Below, one piece after another: positions 27,950-35,725 of a DNA stretch of 64,000 nt. The stretch spans positions 853,121 to 917,120 of the forward strand of contig NZ_PYAX01000001.1 of assembly GCF_003014735.1 (NCBI RefSeq). Direction: 5' to 3'. Origin of the DNA: Saccharothrix carnea. GTDB lineage: Bacteria > Actinomycetota > Actinomycetes > Mycobacteriales > Pseudonocardiaceae. The stretch's first letter is position 1. Every line of letters starts with the position of its first letter. The position numbers and the translations under genes are program-made. Under the pieces are notes generated by a model. It worked only from the letters and a program-made list of their open reading frames with translations. It was not told the DNA's origin and ran no database searches.

Positions 27950-28756
27950 TCAGCCGTTCGGCCGCTTCACGCCCACCGCGCCGTAGGCCACCGCCTCGGC
28001 ACTGGTGGCCGGCTCGCCCTCGCCACGCCACCTGGTCGCCAGCACCAGGCCGGGGTCGAGCAGGTCGAACCCGTCGAGCATGGTCTCGACGTCCGCCTTG
28101 GTCCGCGCCACGATCGGCGAGTCGGTCTCCGCGGCCACGCCGACCAGCTTGCGCACCAGCTCGGGCTGCTCGTCCGCGGTCAGGTGGCTGACCACCAGGT
28201 AGCTGCCCTCGGCGATCGCGTCGCGGTAGCGGCCGACCAGCTCGGCCGGGCGGTCCTCGTCGGCGACGTACGGCAGGATCGCCACCATCAGCACGGCGAC
28301 CGGCCGGGTCAGGTCGAGCAGGGCGCGGACCTCCGGTGCGTCCAGCACCGCGGCCACGTCCCGGATGTCGGCCTGGGCGATGGCGGCGCCCTCGTTGTCG
28401 CGCAGCATGGTGCGGCTGTGCGCGACCGTGGCGGGCTCGTTGTCCACGTACACCACGCGGCACGTCGGATCGGCCTGCTGGGCGACCTCGTGCACGTTGC
28501 CCGCGGTCGGGATGCCGGAGCCGAGGTCGAGGAACTGGCGGATGCCGTGCGCCACGCACAGCCGCACGGCGCGGCGCAGGAACGACCGGGTGTGCTGGAC
28601 CATCGCGGCGGTCGGGATCTCGCTCATGGACCGGTCGGCGAACTCGCGGTCGACCGCGAAGTTGTGCGCGCCGCCGAGGTAGTAGTCGTACAGCCGGGCC
28701 ACGTTGGGGCGCTCGACGTCACCGTTGGTCGACACCCACCTCGGGGGGTTCTGCAC
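27950..28756 (-). CDS. SAM-dependent methyltransferase, Methyltransf_19 (DUF574) family
   Basis: 268 residues from a GTG at 28756, chosen for its AGG ribosome-binding sequence; a frame from 28834 would be 26 residues longer. Family marks: RPNVARLYDYYLGGAHNFAV near the N-terminus, FLDLGSGIPTAGNVHEVA (SAM motif I), VVYVDNEPATVAHS and VAILPYVADEDRP. This class is abundant in actinomycetes, often beside secondary-metabolite or regulatory genes, and its substrates are not known. Confidence 0.88.
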   Translation of the reverse strand: MQNPPRWVSTNGDVERPNVARLYDYYLGGAHNFAVDREFADRSMSEIPTAAMVQHTRSFLRRAVRLCVAHGIRQFLDLGSGIPTAGNVHEVAQQADPTCRVVYVDNEPATVAHSRTMLRDNEGAAIAQADIRDVAAVLDAPEVRALLDLTRPVAVLMVAILPYVADEDRPAELVGRYRDAIAEGSYLVVSHLTADEQPELVRKLVGVAAETDSPIVARTKADVETMLDGFDLLDPGLVLATRWRGEGEPATSAEAVAYGAVGVKRPNG

Positions 28757-28898
28757 TGCGCACCTCACCCTGACTGCACCCGGAGCGGCGTGAACGCCTG
28801 CCAGACCGTATCTGGCTACTCCGTTCGTGTCCATCCGCCAAATGTGAACACGTAGGGTGATTGTGACTGGTGAGTGGCCCCGAACTCAAACCGTGGTG

Positions 28899-28951
28899 CC
28901 CCGGCCGAAGGGGCGGCGCAGGGGGAGAGATGCCTGCCCCCTCGGCCGGGG
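28899..28951 (-). terminator. Terminator of the protease gene
   Basis: A 16-position stem with a single mismatch (left arm from 28899, right arm ending 28951; outer core CCCCGGCCGA) around a 21-base loop lies eight bases past the protease stop. Confidence 0.8.
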
Positions 28952-28959
28952 TGATCGGG

Positions 28960-29709
28960 TCACACGCCGGCGTAGGAGCGGATCCAGTCGCGGTAGCGGG
29001 TGACGGCGGTGTAGTTCGACCGCGAGGAGCGGTCGCTGGTGGAGGCCACGCCGACCTGGTAGCGGCGGCCGTCGACCGGGCTGGTGGCGAACATCGGGCC
29101 ACCCGAGTCGCCGCCCGCGGCGATGCCGTCGATCCGGGACACCGAGATCGCGACGCCGCCGCGGTAGTCACGCCCGTTGACCGAGGTCACGCGCGTGTTG
29201 GCGTACTTCAGGTAGCGGGACTGGCAGTTGATCTCCGGCTGGTTGGTGCAGGTCGCACCCCAGCCGTAGAGCTGCACGGTCTGGCCGACCGCCACGGCGG
29301 TGGTGGTGCCCAGCGGCGCGTACGTGCCCGCGACCGACCGGTCCAGCCGCGCCAGCGCGAGGTCCGCGGACGAGTGCTGGATGATCTGGGTGGCGGTGGC
29401 CACGGTGCCGCCGCTGGTCTGGTCGAGGCTGCCGATGCGGAACGTGTAGGTGCCGGAGCTCGCCACGCAGTGCTGGGCGGTCAGGACCCACGTCGGCGCG
29501 ATGATCGTGGCCGAGCAGTTCTGCTGGCCGTTGCGGAACAGGCGGGCCGCCCAAGGGGCGTTGGAGGCCGTGCCGCCGCCGATGATGTACGGCTCGACGC
29601 CGCCGGCTTCCTGGGCCGACGCGGTCGGTGCGAGCGCGGTCAGGGCGATCGCGGACAGCAGTGCGGTAGTGGCTCCGACCACCGCGGACAGGGCGCGAGT
29701 GAATCGCAT
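28960..29709 (-). CDS. Secreted trypsin-like serine protease (S1)
   Basis: 249 residues. A signal peptide (MRFTRALSAVVGATTALLSA... to ALAPTASA near residue 32) is followed by a short propeptide and mature start IIGGG. The catalytic triad is visible: His in TAQHC (family TAAHC), Asp in SSADLALARL and Ser in GGDSGGP. Cysteine pairs flank His57 as usual. It is exported and probably acts as a general extracellular protease. Gene stands alone with its own terminator. Confidence 0.95.
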   Translation of the reverse strand: MRFTRALSAVVGATTALLSAIALTALAPTASAQEAGGVEPYIIGGGTASNAPWAARLFRNGQQNCSATIIAPTWVLTAQHCVASSGTYTFRIGSLDQTSGGTVATATQIIQHSSADLALARLDRSVAGTYAPLGTTTAVAVGQTVQLYGWGATCTNQPEINCQSRYLKYANTRVTSVNGRDYRGGVAISVSRIDGIAAGGDSGGPMFATSPVDGRRYQVGVASTSDRSSRSNYTAVTRYRDWIRSYAGV

Positions 29710-29836
29710 GGAGTTGTCACCTCAACGAACGCAGGGAGTGGTGAATTCACCACGCACAGCGTCACCTGTCGGAGTGACGCCGGCCACCCGCCGTTCGTCG
29801 GCGAGCAGCCAGACGATGGTCGGCGGCCGAATGCCC

Positions 29837-29890
29837 TAGGGCGTGCACCGAAGTCCCGGCCATCGAGCGTGGACTTCGATACACGCCCTA
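29837..29890. repeat. 20-bp imperfect inverted repeat
   Basis: TAGGGCGTG...CGAAGTCC (29837-29856) and its complement (29871-29890) match at 18 of 20 positions around a 14-base spacer. The right arm includes the stop codon of the next leftward gene. It may be that gene's terminator. The terminal TA and high symmetry also fit a solo insertion-element end or a small palindromic element. Confidence 0.6.
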
Positions 29891-30292
29891 AGCGTCCGCT
29901 TCGTCCGAATCCACGCCGAGCGCCCACCGCCGCACCGGGTTGGTGAACAGCAGCGCCAGCGTCCCCACCGCGTAGACGCCGAGCAGGGAGCCCCACAGCT
30001 GGCGGTCGGACGGCCCGTACATGTACCAGGCGACACCCAGGAGGAGGAGCTGGACGACGATCGCGGGCGTGCGGCCCCAGTGCCTGCCGAGCACCAGGCC
30101 GACCCCGGCGGCGAGCACGCCACCCGCCAGCACGGCGAAGTAGGCCGCCTCGCCGAGCACCTCGCCGGACTTCTCCGCGCTGAACGACCGCACCACCAGC
30201 GCGACCGCGAAGGCCAGCCCGGTCAAGCCCTGCAACGCGGTCAGCGCACCGGCGACGCGGACCGCCGGCGGCACCTTGCTCTGGGTCGACAC
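29888..30292 (-). CDS. Small integral membrane protein
   Basis: 134 residues from a GTG at 30292 (a longer frame from 30325 is possible). Four hydrophobic stretches (VAGALTALQGLTGLAFAVAL, AAYFAVLAGGVLAAGVGLVL, TPAIVVQLLLLGVAWYMYGP, LLGVYAVGTLALLFTNPVRR) and an acidic tail are seen. Similar actinomycete proteins are annotated only as integral membrane protein. No function assigned. Confidence 0.78.
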   Translation of the reverse strand: MSTQSKVPPAVRVAGALTALQGLTGLAFAVALVVRSFSAEKSGEVLGEAAYFAVLAGGVLAAGVGLVLGRHWGRTPAIVVQLLLLGVAWYMYGPSDRQLWGSLLGVYAVGTLALLFTNPVRRWALGVDSDEADA

Positions 30293-30556
30293 GCTGGACC
30301 TTTCCTCACGGTGCGTACTCGTCACGGATCGTAGGCCACCCGGTTGGCGTGTCCCGTTCGACCGCCCCAGGGGCGATGATCACACCAGTCTCTTCGGCGA
30401 GCCGGCGGTCGGGCCGGGGTGCACTTGTCGCGAGACGCAGGACGACGCGGAAACGCGACACGGAAAGGAGATGTCGGCCACTTTAGTGCGCTCTCAACCC
30501 TCCTACCGGGTGACGCGCAACCTGTCCGAGGTCACGCGCTGTCTTACCCTGCAAGG

Positions 30557-31501
30557 GTGCGCGCACTTCTGGTGGTCAACCCGCAGGCGACGGCAACCAC
30601 GCCTGCCGGTCGGGACGTGCTCGCGCACGCACTGGCCAGCGATGTGAAGCTCGACATCGTCGAGACGGACTACCGCGGTCACGCGGCGAACGCCGCCGCG
30701 CAGGCCGTCGTGGACGGGTACGACCTGGTCGTGGCCCACGGTGGCGACGGCACGGTGAACGAGGTCGTCAACGGCGTGCTGCGGGACGGCGCGCAGCCCG
30801 GCCTGCCCATGATCGGTGTCGTGCCGGGCGGGTCGGCGAACGTGTTCGCGGGCGCCCTCGGGCTGCCGCGCGACCCCGTCGAGGCCACCTACCGCCTGCT
30901 GCAGGCGATCGAGCACGGCACCAGCCGCAAGGTGAGCGTCGGGCACGTCGCGGCGACCGGCGCGGGCCTGGACCACGACCGCTGGTTCACCTTCAACGCG
31001 GGCGTCGGCTGGGACGCCGACGTGGTCGCGGCCGTGGAGCACCAGCGCGCCAGGGGCCGGCAAGCCTCACCCACCCTCTACGCGCGCACCGCGCTGACCA
31101 GCTACTTCACCCAGCGCAGACAGCCGCCGACGCTCACCGTGCACATCCCGGACGAGCCGCCGTTCGACGACGTGCGGTTGGCCTTCATCTCGAACACCGA
31201 CCCGTGGACCTACCTCGGCGACAAGGCGATCCGGCTCAACCCGAGCACCTCGTTCGACGGCGGTCTCGGCCTGTTCGCGCTGCACGGGATGGGATTGCCG
31301 ACAGTTCTTCGCTATGTCGCGCATCTCTTGGCCACGGACGGGAACCCCAAAGGCGGGAACCTGCTTCGGCGCGACGACGTCGAGTTCGTCCGGGTGACGA
31401 GTCCCGAGCCCGTCAACCTCCAGGTGGACGGCGACCTGCTCGGCGCGTGCACCGAGGTGGAGTTCACCGGCGTGCCCGGCGCGCTCACGGTCGCTGTGTA
31501 A
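30557..31501 (+). CDS. Diacylglycerol kinase family lipid kinase
   Basis: A 314-residue DagK/YegS-type kinase: LLVVNPQAT opens the fold, VAHGGDGTVNEVVNGVL is the GGDGT nucleotide motif, VVPGGSANVFAGALGLP the PGGT-like motif, and TFNAGVGWDADVV the linker. The late FDGGLGLFAL matches the second domain. It phosphorylates a lipid (diacylglycerol or a related acceptor) using ATP at the inner membrane face. The GTG start gives the standard N-terminus; the longer frame upstream is not coding-like. Confidence 0.92.
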   Translation: MRALLVVNPQATATTPAGRDVLAHALASDVKLDIVETDYRGHAANAAAQAVVDGYDLVVAHGGDGTVNEVVNGVLRDGAQPGLPMIGVVPGGSANVFAGALGLPRDPVEATYRLLQAIEHGTSRKVSVGHVAATGAGLDHDRWFTFNAGVGWDADVVAAVEHQRARGRQASPTLYARTALTSYFTQRRQPPTLTVHIPDEPPFDDVRLAFISNTDPWTYLGDKAIRLNPSTSFDGGLGLFALHGMGLPTVLRYVAHLLATDGNPKGGNLLRRDDVEFVRVTSPEPVNLQVDGDLLGACTEVEFTGVPGALTVAV

Positions 31502-31595
31502 CCGTGGTGTGACCGGCTCGGTATCCATCCGCGACGTTTAGACCTGCTGTGACACCAGTGCGTGAATGCTCAGGTGAACCCAGTCGATCTTTCGG

Positions 31596-31609
31596 GTGAG
31601 TTCACTCAC
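31596..31609. promoter_or_regulatory. CRP-type site 1 upstream of whiB1
   Basis: GTGA-N6-TCAC inside a 7+7 perfect palindrome (GGTGAGT-TC-ACTCACC). Its centre lies about 30 bases upstream of a TTGACA hexamer (31628-31633), a position suited to class I activation if that hexamer is the -35 element. Confidence 0.7.
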
Positions 31610-31627
31610 CGGGTTGGGGCTAAACCC

Positions 31628-31659
31628 TTGACATCCCCGGCGTTCGTGAAAGCATTCAC
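31628..31659 (+). promoter_or_regulatory. whiB1: whiB1 promoter region with CRP-type site 2
   Basis: TTGACA (31628-31633) is a perfect -35 hexamer. A second GTGA-N6-TCAC site (31646-31659) overlaps where the -10 element must lie, so binding there would repress. The two-site layout recalls M. tuberculosis whiB1, where CRP (Rv3676) both activates and represses. Confidence 0.65.
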
Positions 31660-31727
31660 AAGCACCCCAAAACCGACCGCTGACGAGTGGCGCGCCTTCG
31701 CGCGCGCCTAGCTGAGGAGTAGTTCCA

Positions 31728-31982
31728 ATGGACTGGCGCCACCGCGCGATCTGCCGCGACGAGGACCCCGAGCTGTTCTTCCCCGTGGGGAACAGCGGTC
31801 CTGCGCTCCTGCAGATCGCCGAGGCGAAGACCGTCTGCCGCCGCTGCCCCGTCGTCTCCGACTGCCTCTCGTGGGCGCTCGAGAGCGGCCAGGACGCCGG
31901 CGTGTGGGGCGGGATGAGCGAAGACGAGCGTCGCGCCCTCAAGCGCCGCAACGCTCGCACCCGGGCTCGCAGCAACGCCTGA
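31728..31982 (+). CDS. whiB1: WhiB-family iron-sulfur regulator WhiB1
   Basis: 84 residues. The four iron-sulfur cysteines are in ICRDEDPELFFP (Cys9), TVCRRCPVVSDC (Cys37, Cys40, Cys46), followed by GVWGGMSEDERRALKRR, the turn and basic tail that contact SigA and DNA. WhiB1 carries a nitric-oxide-sensitive [4Fe-4S] cluster and is essential in mycobacteria. AGGAG precedes the ATG. The neighbouring pdtaS-biotin carrier-rsrA-sigR order is the same as in M. tuberculosis, supporting orthology. Confidence 0.96.
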   Translation: MDWRHRAICRDEDPELFFPVGNSGPALLQIAEAKTVCRRCPVVSDCLSWALESGQDAGVWGGMSEDERRALKRRNARTRARSNA

Positions 31983-32004
31983 GAGCTGCCTTCGAGCAAG
32001 CACA

Positions 32005-32042
32005 CGAAAGGCCCGACACCGTGCCAGGTGTCGGGCCTTTCG
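32005..32042. terminator. Bidirectional terminator between whiB1 and pdtaS
   Basis: A perfect 16-bp stem (CGAAAGGCCCGACACC and its complement) with a 6-base loop, located between convergent genes and ending in a short T-rich stretch. Confidence 0.92.
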
Positions 32043-32116
32043 CTTGTGTTGCACACCCTCCCGCATGACCACGTGACTCCGCTGAGGTAGGTCGTCACGT
32101 GTGCACGGGGAGCAGT

Positions 32117-33595
32117 CTAACGCCGCGCTCTGAGGGGTACGCGCAGGACCGCCTCTGTACCGCCTCGGGGCCGCCGCCGCAAGCTCAACGAGCCCCTGAG
32201 TTCGGACTCCACCAGCGTCCGGACGATCTGCAGCCCGAGCCGGTCGGTGCGCTCCAGCGAGAAGCCCTGCGGCAGGCCGCGGCCGTCGTCCGAGATCACC
32301 ACGTCCAGCCACTTCGCCGAGCGCTCGGCGTGCACGACCACCTCACCGCGCTGGCCGGCCGCGTAGGCGTGCTCGAACGCGTTCTGCACGAGTTCGGTCA
32401 GCACCATCACCAGCGGGGTCGCCAGCTCGGCGGGCACGATGCCGAACGGCCCCTCGCGGCGCACCACCACCTGCGACTCGGTCGCGGCCACGTCCGACAT
32501 CATCGGGATGACCTTGTCCACCACGTCGTCCAGGTCCACCCGCTCGTCCACCGACATGGACAGCGTCTCGTGCACCAGGGCGATGGACGTGACGCGGCGC
32601 ACCGACTCGGCCAGCGCCTCGCGCGCCTCCTCGCTGCTGGTCCGGCGGCTCTGCAGGCGCAGCAGCGCGGCCACCGTCTGCAGGTTGTTCTTCACCCGGT
32701 GGTGGATCTCGCGGATCGTCGCGTCCTTCGACATCAGGGCGCGGTCGCGGCGCCGGACCTCGGTGACGTCCCGGCACAGCACCAGCGCGCCCGCCGCGCT
32801 GCCGCGGGGGCGCAGCGGCAGGGCGCGGAACAGGACCGCCGCACCGCGACGCGACTCGGCTTCGATGCGCATCGAGGGGTGGCCGTCCAGGGCCGCCCGG
32901 ATGCGCTGCGCGACCTCGGTGGCGTCGAACGGGTCGCCGATGAGGGACCGGGTCAGCGGGGCCAGGTGCACGCCCACCAGGTCGGACGCGTGCCCCATGC
33001 GGTGGTAGGCGCTCAGCGCGTTGGGGCTGGCGAACACCACCGCGCCCGAGGCGTCCAGCCGGATCAGGCCGTCACCGACGCGGGGGCTGGTGTGCACGTC
33101 CGGGGACGGCTCGGTGGTCGGGAACGTGCCGTCCGAGATCATCTGGCACAGGTCGGCGGCACTGCCGAGGTAGGAGATCTCCAACGGGCTCGGCACGCGC
33201 GGCACGGCCAGGTTCGTGTTGCGGCTGAGCACCGCGATGACCTCGCCCTCCCGCTTGACCGGGATGGCTTCGCGGCGCACCGGCACGCCCAGGTGCCAGC
33301 GCGGGTCCTCCTCGCGGCAGATCCGCGCCTCGGTCATGGCCCGGCGCAGCTGGGGGTGCTCCTCGACGTCCACCATGCTGCCGACGACGTCCTCGGGGTG
33401 CGCGGTGGGCGCGGTCGTCGGCCGTGCCTGGGCGACGCACAGGAACGTCGTCTCGTCCAGCGGCACCCACATGAGGAAGTCGGCGAAGCTGAGGTCGGAC
33501 AGCAGCTGCCACTCCGCGACCACCAGTTGCAGGTGGTCGACGGCGCCGCCGGAGAGCTTGGTGTGCTCGGCGAGGAGGTCGGTGAGCGTGGACAG
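32117..33595 (-). CDS. pdtaS: Sensor histidine kinase PdtaS
   Basis: A cytosolic HWE/HisKA_2 kinase: N-terminal GAF domain (EWQLLSDLSFADFLMWVPLD), PAS domain near residues 170-285, phosphoacceptor region EIHHRVKNNLQTVAALLRLQ, and HATPase N-box TELVQNAFEHAY with DDGRGLP. It phosphorylates the antiterminator PdtaR (not in window). Homology reaches upstream of the first GTG (33523): codons 2-24 read STLTDLLAEHTKLSGG and so on, matching family N-termini. The codon before is CTG at 33595, directly after the TAG of the biotin carrier gene, so I extend to a CTG start, 492 residues. Confidence 0.88.
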   Translation of the reverse strand: MSTLTDLLAEHTKLSGGAVDHLQLVVAEWQLLSDLSFADFLMWVPLDETTFLCVAQARPTTAPTAHPEDVVGSMVDVEEHPQLRRAMTEARICREEDPRWHLGVPVRREAIPVKREGEVIAVLSRNTNLAVPRVPSPLEISYLGSAADLCQMISDGTFPTTEPSPDVHTSPRVGDGLIRLDASGAVVFASPNALSAYHRMGHASDLVGVHLAPLTRSLIGDPFDATEVAQRIRAALDGHPSMRIEAESRRGAAVLFRALPLRPRGSAAGALVLCRDVTEVRRRDRALMSKDATIREIHHRVKNNLQTVAALLRLQSRRTSSEEAREALAESVRRVTSIALVHETLSMSVDERVDLDDVVDKVIPMMSDVAATESQVVVRREGPFGIVPAELATPLVMVLTELVQNAFEHAYAAGQRGEVVVHAERSAKWLDVVISDDGRGLPQGFSLERTDRLGLQIVRTLVESELRGSLSLRRRPRGGTEAVLRVPLRARR

Positions 33596-33811
33596 CTACT
33601 CCACCACCGCGATGAGGTCGCCCTCCTGGACCACGTCACCGGGGGACACGGCGATGCGGGTGATCCGGCCGGCGCCCTCGGGCAGGACCGGGATCTCCAT
33701 CTTCATGCTCTCGAGCACCACGACGGTGGTCTCGTGCGTGACCTCGTCACCCTCTTTGACGGCGATCTGGGCCACGTTCGCCACGATCTCGGCCCGGATT
33801 TCCTCGGCCAT
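33596..33811 (-). CDS. Biotin/lipoyl carrier protein (TB7.3-like)
   Basis: A 71-residue free-standing biotin carboxyl carrier domain. The biotin-accepting lysine is in VLESMKMEIPV (Lys37), flanked by hammerhead repeats IVANVAQIAVKEGDEV and VSPGDVVQEGDLIAVVE. Equivalent to M. tuberculosis Rv3221c (TB7.3). It probably serves an acyl-CoA carboxylase or oxaloacetate-type enzyme encoded elsewhere. The start ATG is preceded by AGGAGG. Its stop abuts the pdtaS start codon, so the two are coupled. Confidence 0.93.
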   Translation of the reverse strand: MAEEIRAEIVANVAQIAVKEGDEVTHETTVVVLESMKMEIPVLPEGAGRITRIAVSPGDVVQEGDLIAVVE

Positions 33812-33918
33812 GGTCCTCCTTCGTCCGGGGTCATCCAACCACGATTCAGGCCCGGTGCCGTGCCCAGGTGACCGCGTGACACACTGGGGCGAGGTAGTTC
33901 GAGCACTAGGAGAACCCC

Positions 33919-33993
33919 ATGTCGAAGCGTGCCCGCAAGCGCCGCGACCGCAAGAAGGGTGGCGCCAACCACGGGAAGCGCCCCAACGCCTGA
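33919..33993 (+). CDS. Ribosomal protein bL37 (24 residues)
   Basis: A 24-residue, strongly basic frame: MSKRARKRRDRKKGG, then ANHGKRPNA. The ANHGKRPN tail is the hallmark of the actinobacterial 50S protein bL37 first seen in mycobacterial ribosome structures. AGGAG sits eight bases before the ATG and a perfect terminator follows 17 bases after the stop, so it is an independent gene. Too short for most gene finders. Divergent from the biotin carrier gene. Confidence 0.9.
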   Translation: MSKRARKRRDRKKGGANHGKRPNA

Positions 33994-34010
33994 TCGTCTT
34001 CACGGCGTGC

Positions 34011-34042
34011 GAAGGCCCCGGAGCAACCGCTCCGGGGCCTTC
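34011..34042. terminator. Terminator after bL37
   Basis: A perfect 14-bp stem (GAAGGCCCCGGAGC and its complement) with loop AACC, between bL37 and the convergent rsrA gene. Confidence 0.92.
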
Positions 34043-34087
34043 GACTTTCCAGTGCCTTCGTCCGACTTCCGGGGTGACCCCGATCGC

Positions 34088-34402
34088 TCAGCTGTTCGAG
34101 GTCTCGGTCCGGGTCACCGTCGTGGTGACCTCGACCTCCACCGTCGTCTGGTCCGCGGTCTGGTAGAGCCGGGCGCGCAGTCGCCGCCGCAGCTCCTCCG
34201 GCGCGTGCTCGCCGCCGCACTTGCGGGCCAGCAGCGCCTTCAGGTGCTCCTCGATGCCGTACTGCTCCAGGCACGGGTGGCACTCCTCCAGGTGGGTCTG
34301 GAGCAGTTCCTTGCGCTTCTGGTCGCACTCGTGGTCGAGGAACAGGTAGACCTCGGACAGGACCTCGGAGCAGTCCGTCTCGTGCGGTTTGCCGCAGCTC
34401 AT
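34088..34402 (-). CDS. rsrA: Zinc-containing anti-sigma factor RsrA (mycothiol system)
   Basis: 104 residues. The zinc anti-sigma (ZAS) motif is [11 protein letters not shown] (HxxxCxxC, about residues 37-44), with a further Cys at 11 (ETDCSEVL) as fourth ligand. Oxidation to a disulfide releases zinc and frees the sigma factor. The C-terminal 25 residues are Thr/Val-rich and probably unstructured. The ATG overlaps the sigR stop by four bases. Equivalent to Streptomyces RsrA and mycobacterial RshA. Confidence 0.94.
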   Translation of the reverse strand: MSCGKPHETDCSEVLSEVYLFLDHECDQKRKELLQTHLEECHPCLEQYGIEEHLKALLARKCGGEHAPEELRRRLRARLYQTADQTTVEVEVTTTVTRTETSNS

Positions 34403-35025
34403 CGGCCCGCCACCTCCTGGTGGCCGTCGCGGATGATGCCGCGCTCGCGTGCGGTGTCCGCCAACTGGTCGCGAAGCTGCCTGCGGCCCCGGTGCAACCG
34501 GGACATCACGGTGCCGATGGGGGTGCCCATGATGTCTGCGATCTCCTTGTAGGCGAAGCCCTCCACGTCCGCGAGGTACACCGCGATCCGGAACTCCTCC
34601 GGCAGTCGCTGCAAGGCTTCCTTGACGTCTGAGTCCGGCAGCCGGTCCATCGCCTCGACCTCCGCCGACCGCAGCCCGGTCGACGTGTGGCTCTCCGCCT
34701 GCGCCAGCTGCCAGTCGGTGATCTCGTCCGTGGGCTGCTGGATCGGCTGGCGCTGCTTCTTGCGGTAGCCGTTGATGTAGGTGTTGGTGAGGATGCGGTA
34801 CAGCCAGGCCTTGAGGTTCGTGCCCTGCGAGAAGGACGCGAACGCCGCGTAGGCCTTGAGGTAGGTCTCCTGGACCAGGTCCTCGGCATCGGCCGGGTTG
34901 CGGGTCATCCGCAGGGCCGCCGAGTACAACTGGTCGAGCATCGGCATCGCGTCGCGTTCGAACCTGGCGGCGCGCTCGGCCGTTGTCTCGTCAGTCGGCG
35001 TGTCCTGCGTTCGCGTGGCTGGCAC
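34399..35025 (-). CDS. sigR: ECF sigma factor SigR/SigH (thiol-oxidative stress)
   Basis: 208 residues from a GTG at 35025 with GGGAG just upstream. Region 2: [20 protein letters not shown] and [20 protein letters not shown]. Region 4: [40 protein letters not shown]. It drives thioredoxin, mycothiol and protease genes on disulfide stress. An in-frame extension continues upstream; an ATG at 35169 would add 48 residues, reminiscent of the unstable longer SigR' of Streptomyces. A SigR-type promoter lies at 35194-35220, so autoregulation is likely. Confidence 0.94.
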   Translation of the reverse strand: MPATRTQDTPTDETTAERAARFERDAMPMLDQLYSAALRMTRNPADAEDLVQETYLKAYAAFASFSQGTNLKAWLYRILTNTYINGYRKKQRQPIQQPTDEITDWQLAQAESHTSTGLRSAEVEAMDRLPDSDVKEALQRLPEEFRIAVYLADVEGFAYKEIADIMGTPIGTVMSRLHRGRRQLRDQLADTARERGIIRDGHQEVAGR

Positions 35026-35193
35026 CGCGCTCCCTTCCCACCTGCTGGTCAGCGCGGTGGCCGGTACTGTCTGGGACGCAGTCGAGGATACGCGGCGGTC
35101 TCCCGGTCGGCAGTGAGCGGAGCCACGCGGAGGCCGCGCCTTGACCTGCCTGCCGACCTGCTGATCCATCACCTCGGTAGCCACGCTCCTGGC

Positions 35194-35220
35194 AACGCGA
35201 CGGCCCCACCGCGCATTCCC
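35194..35220 (-). promoter_or_regulatory. SigR-dependent promoter of sigR
   Basis: On the minus strand GGGAAT (35220-35215), exactly 18 bases, then GTT (35196-35194): the Streptomyces SigR consensus (GGGAAT-N18-GTT). Transcription would start near 35187, upstream of both the ATG at 35169 and the GTG at 35025. Confidence 0.8.
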
Positions 35221-35239
35221 TCGGCTATCGTGCGCGATC

Positions 35240-35716
35240 ATGGCCGGTCGAGGGACGCCCGCCACCGCGTTGCTGGACAAGCAGAAGGTGGCCTACGCGC
35301 TGCACGCGTACGAGCACGACCCCCGCCACGAGTCGTACGGGCTGGAGGCGGCGGAGGCGTTGGGGATCGCGCCCGAACGGGTGTTCAAGACGCTGGTCGC
35401 CGAGGTGGACGGCAAGCTGGCGGTCGGTGTGGTTCCGGTCACCGGCCAGCTGGACCTCAAGGCGCTGGCCGCCGCCGTGGGCGGGAAGAAGGCGAAGATG
35501 GCCGACGTCGCGGCGGCCGAGCGCGCCACCGGGTACGTGGCGGGCGGCATCTCGCCGTTGGGGCAGAAGAAGCGGCTGCCGGTGGCGGTGGACGCGTCGG
35601 CGGAGGGTTTCGAGACCGTGTACTGCTCGGCCGGACGGCGCGGGCTCGAGGTCGAGATCGCACCGGAAGACCTGGTCAGGCTCACGCAGGCGGTCGTGGC
35701 GCCGATCTCGGCCTGA
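35240..35716 (+). CDS. ybaK: Cys-tRNA(Pro)/Cys-tRNA(Cys) deacylase YbaK
   Basis: A 158-residue trans-editing deacylase of the YbaK/ProX family that removes cysteine misacylated onto tRNA(Pro). Visible: [39 protein letters not shown] (invariant Lys in FKTL), [20 protein letters not shown] with the conserved GG-SP loop, and a short basic QKKRLPV. Start ATG lies 215 bases from sigR on the opposite strand, across the SigR promoter. Confidence 0.92.
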   Translation: MAGRGTPATALLDKQKVAYALHAYEHDPRHESYGLEAAEALGIAPERVFKTLVAEVDGKLAVGVVPVTGQLDLKALAAAVGGKKAKMADVAAAERATGYVAGGISPLGQKKRLPVAVDASAEGFETVYCSAGRRGLEVEIAPEDLVRLTQAVVAPISA

Positions 35717-35725
35717 GGCCGGTGG

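Noticed and set aside
34399..35280. sigR starting at 35280
   Set aside because: That start lies upstream of the SigR-type promoter and runs into the divergent ybaK gene; the GTG at 35025 has a ribosome-binding site.
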